A stretch of DNA of 13,956 bases from Symbiobacteriaceae bacterium (lineage in GTDB: Bacteria > Bacillota_E > Symbiobacteriia > Symbiobacteriales > Symbiobacteriaceae), in NCBI GenBank assembly GCA_027356675.1, contig DAHVXO010000064.1:1-13956 (forward strand), read 5' to 3'. The translations under genes and the position numbers were made by a program. The notes beneath the pieces were generated by a model. That model ran no database searches. It was not told the DNA's origin and saw only the letters and a program-made list of their open reading frames with translations. Within the stretch, counting starts at the first letter, position 1; every line of letters starts with the position of its first letter. Below, piece after piece: positions 13,401-13,956 of the stretch.

Positions 13401-13956
13401 GGATTGCATCGGAGGCCAAGGTCGCCCAGGAGCGCAAGGCTCTAGACGCCCGCGAGAAGATCCAGACCAAGGCCATGAAGGCGCTGGAGAAGGCCGAGAA
13501 GGACGCCATGGACGCCCTCAAGGCGTCGAACAAGACCGCTGAGGACGCCCTGGACGACCGGATCAAGGCCAAGGAGCGCGAGCTCACCCTCTATGAGCGT
13601 CAGATCGCGGCCGAGGACCGGTTGAAGAAGCTCACCGAAGCACGGAAGGCCATCGCAGATCTGGAGCGCACCGGGGAACGCGAGCAAGTCCTATTGGCCG
13701 ATGGCACCTTCGAGATGCGCATCCGGGGCATGGATGAAGCCAAGGCGAAACTGGCCGAGGCCGAGAAGGATGACCGGGAGGCTCGCCACAAGGAAGCCTT
13801 GCAGGACGAAATCACAGCCCTGCGCGGCCAACTGGAGAGCCTGCGCGAATCCAACCGTGAGAAGGAAACCGAACTCACCAAGCACTTCACCACCGCCAAG
13901 GAGATCCTGACCGACGGCTGGGACAAGATGAAGACCGCCCAGACCGAAGGCATTGG
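10433..13956 (+). CDS. Tail tape measure protein (3' partial)
   Basis: ATG 10433 lies 7 bases after a G6 SD and 4 bases after the long chaperone form's stop. The frame stays open to the window end, giving at least 1174 residues. Tape measure proteins fill the tail tube, set its length and help DNA cross the host membrane. Residues 1 to about 180 are a charged coiled coil. Hydrophobic stretches lie at about 183-200 and about 422-470 (Gly/Ala/Val/Leu-rich), typical membrane-insertion segments. Between them is a helical region of the kind found in phage minor tail/tape measure domains. A Pro-rich hinge (about 666-680) leads to a long Lys/Glu/Ala-rich coiled coil reaching the edge, with no hydrophobic stretch. 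Codon bias in this last part leaves long antisense open frames that are not genes. Length, composition and place after a frameshifted chaperone make the call secure. Confidence 0.95.
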   Translation, partial: MADEDVRVRIEAEDATAKGTQSATSNIKGIAKDTEAALDSFQNRLKAIATERDRAFAGMGNQFADLKKKLATASVTGDVVGASQLQQQLIGMARPIVQAQRDALAEMAKDRTLTDEQYIEVKRHQYQVEEQLRATDVAAHRAAEEQKLAETRRTEAAKTEVAKQQAEARREFEKNLQATAQTVQTGGLVAGIALAGVVKVAKDSTAAFGELQRATQGLQSMSIAYGQSATQAQAAAKSLTADGILPLNSAVAGLRDLITAGLNIDQASQLMAVFKDRAALGRAETVSFDRAVENLAQSFKTEQSRLGDLAGMTENYSMILETGAKQLGKNVDSLTQAERAQAKYLGIMALSQGYIGGAAQMTDTLTAAQAKLTTSTMLAKAALGEALLPVTMQWGNALTGTVNHIKEWIAVNEEAARSTVMVTGGALTTMTVVGGLAGAVRLLAMGLGGGWIGMVILGVVALGGALAGLKLSESAAADAANTHNKKISDLKDQYDRLQTTLSLATKDSDEYKDAQFRIYELQQQIGEELPTVVTEWGNHGEALRINKDRFDSLADSARKAWQAITNGGKVGDSSIAGLSLQIAEKLREREDLQTQFIALSNARDTKDIATMNAMGTGPGGVDALIAARQQRIERLDGEIATMNANLSKLSAEGSPDFIARHYGDKPTVPPTAPPKNDPTAGIGDGKMSEALKAEMETLQDLQAADKSPENLKKTLSKVKQILRDHFGELKKLEKDRDLIRLSEITLPKEITQAEYTEAMRALQTDEQMASAKGAPLSNEVIKARLESIKAQFADYLKTNPDAAASIDVRLAGIDPTIIKEKVQGALDAIEGKKKLFGKGYSPEQERTDLAAVIPIAYALPGKESTKEVDTLLDRIRKLDEGIQAARFEAKFKGIGKAIEAAQAQMAPLLADLEKQLITEEAKGDKADPRRVKALKEQMLNAVKPALEAQRDALQALLKDDKLTIDQRAEVQRDLNQVNQQLYAKDVDAHRIASEAKVAQERKALDAREKIQTKAMKALEKAEKDAMDALKASNKTAEDALDDRIKAKERELTLYERQIAAEDRLKKLTEARKAIADLERTGEREQVLLADGTFEMRIRGMDEAKAKLAEAEKDDREARHKEALQDEITALRGQLESLRESNREKETELTKHFTTAKEILTDGWDKMKTAQTEGI

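Overview
The window is one continuous piece of the virion-morphogenesis region of a long-tailed (siphovirus-type) dsDNA phage or prophage with an HK97-fold capsid. The gene families, their order, and the tight same-strand packing all support this. The DNA is GC-rich by eye. The translation signals are bacterial: nearly every gene has a purine-rich Shine-Dalgarno (SD) site, often a G-run such as AAAGGGGGT, and several genes start with GTG. No host gene, integrase, tRNA or attachment site is visible, so host and lifestyle cannot be fixed. A P22-type antirepressor gene hints at a temperate history.

Head module (1-5136): the C-terminal part of a MuF/SPP1 gp7-like minor head protein, possibly the tail of a portal fusion, enters from the left edge. 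It is followed by a small beta-rich protein (928-1269), an unusually long HK97-type prohead protease (1324-2664), the HK97-fold major capsid protein (2683-3879) and three small proteins (3945-5136), two of them beta-rich and decoration-like. Neck and tail-tube module (5150-7720): a head-tail connector, an HK97 gp10-like protein, a tail terminator, a small unknown protein and the major tail protein.

Accessory island (about 7721-9833): the tail operon is interrupted by a block bounded on the left by terminator-like hairpins. It holds an antirepressor with an added C-terminal helix-turn-helix, then three small unrecognised genes in mixed orientation. Two of these encode two-helix membrane proteins on the minus strand, and the third encodes a helical cytoplasmic protein on the plus strand. 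The middle gene diverges from one membrane gene with a 48-base gap and converges on the other with a 28-base overlap. This is the most likely place for an undescribed function such as lysogenic conversion, exclusion or defence.

Tail-assembly module (9834-13956): a tail assembly chaperone with a canonical -1 frameshift signal (T TTT TTC at 10151-10157) yields a 145-residue short form and a 198-residue long form. It is followed four bases later by a tape measure protein of at least 1174 residues that runs off the right edge.

Rho-independent terminator-like hairpins lie after the first small protein, after the capsid gene and after the major tail protein. They suggest transcript levels are adjusted between modules rather than the whole region being read at one level.
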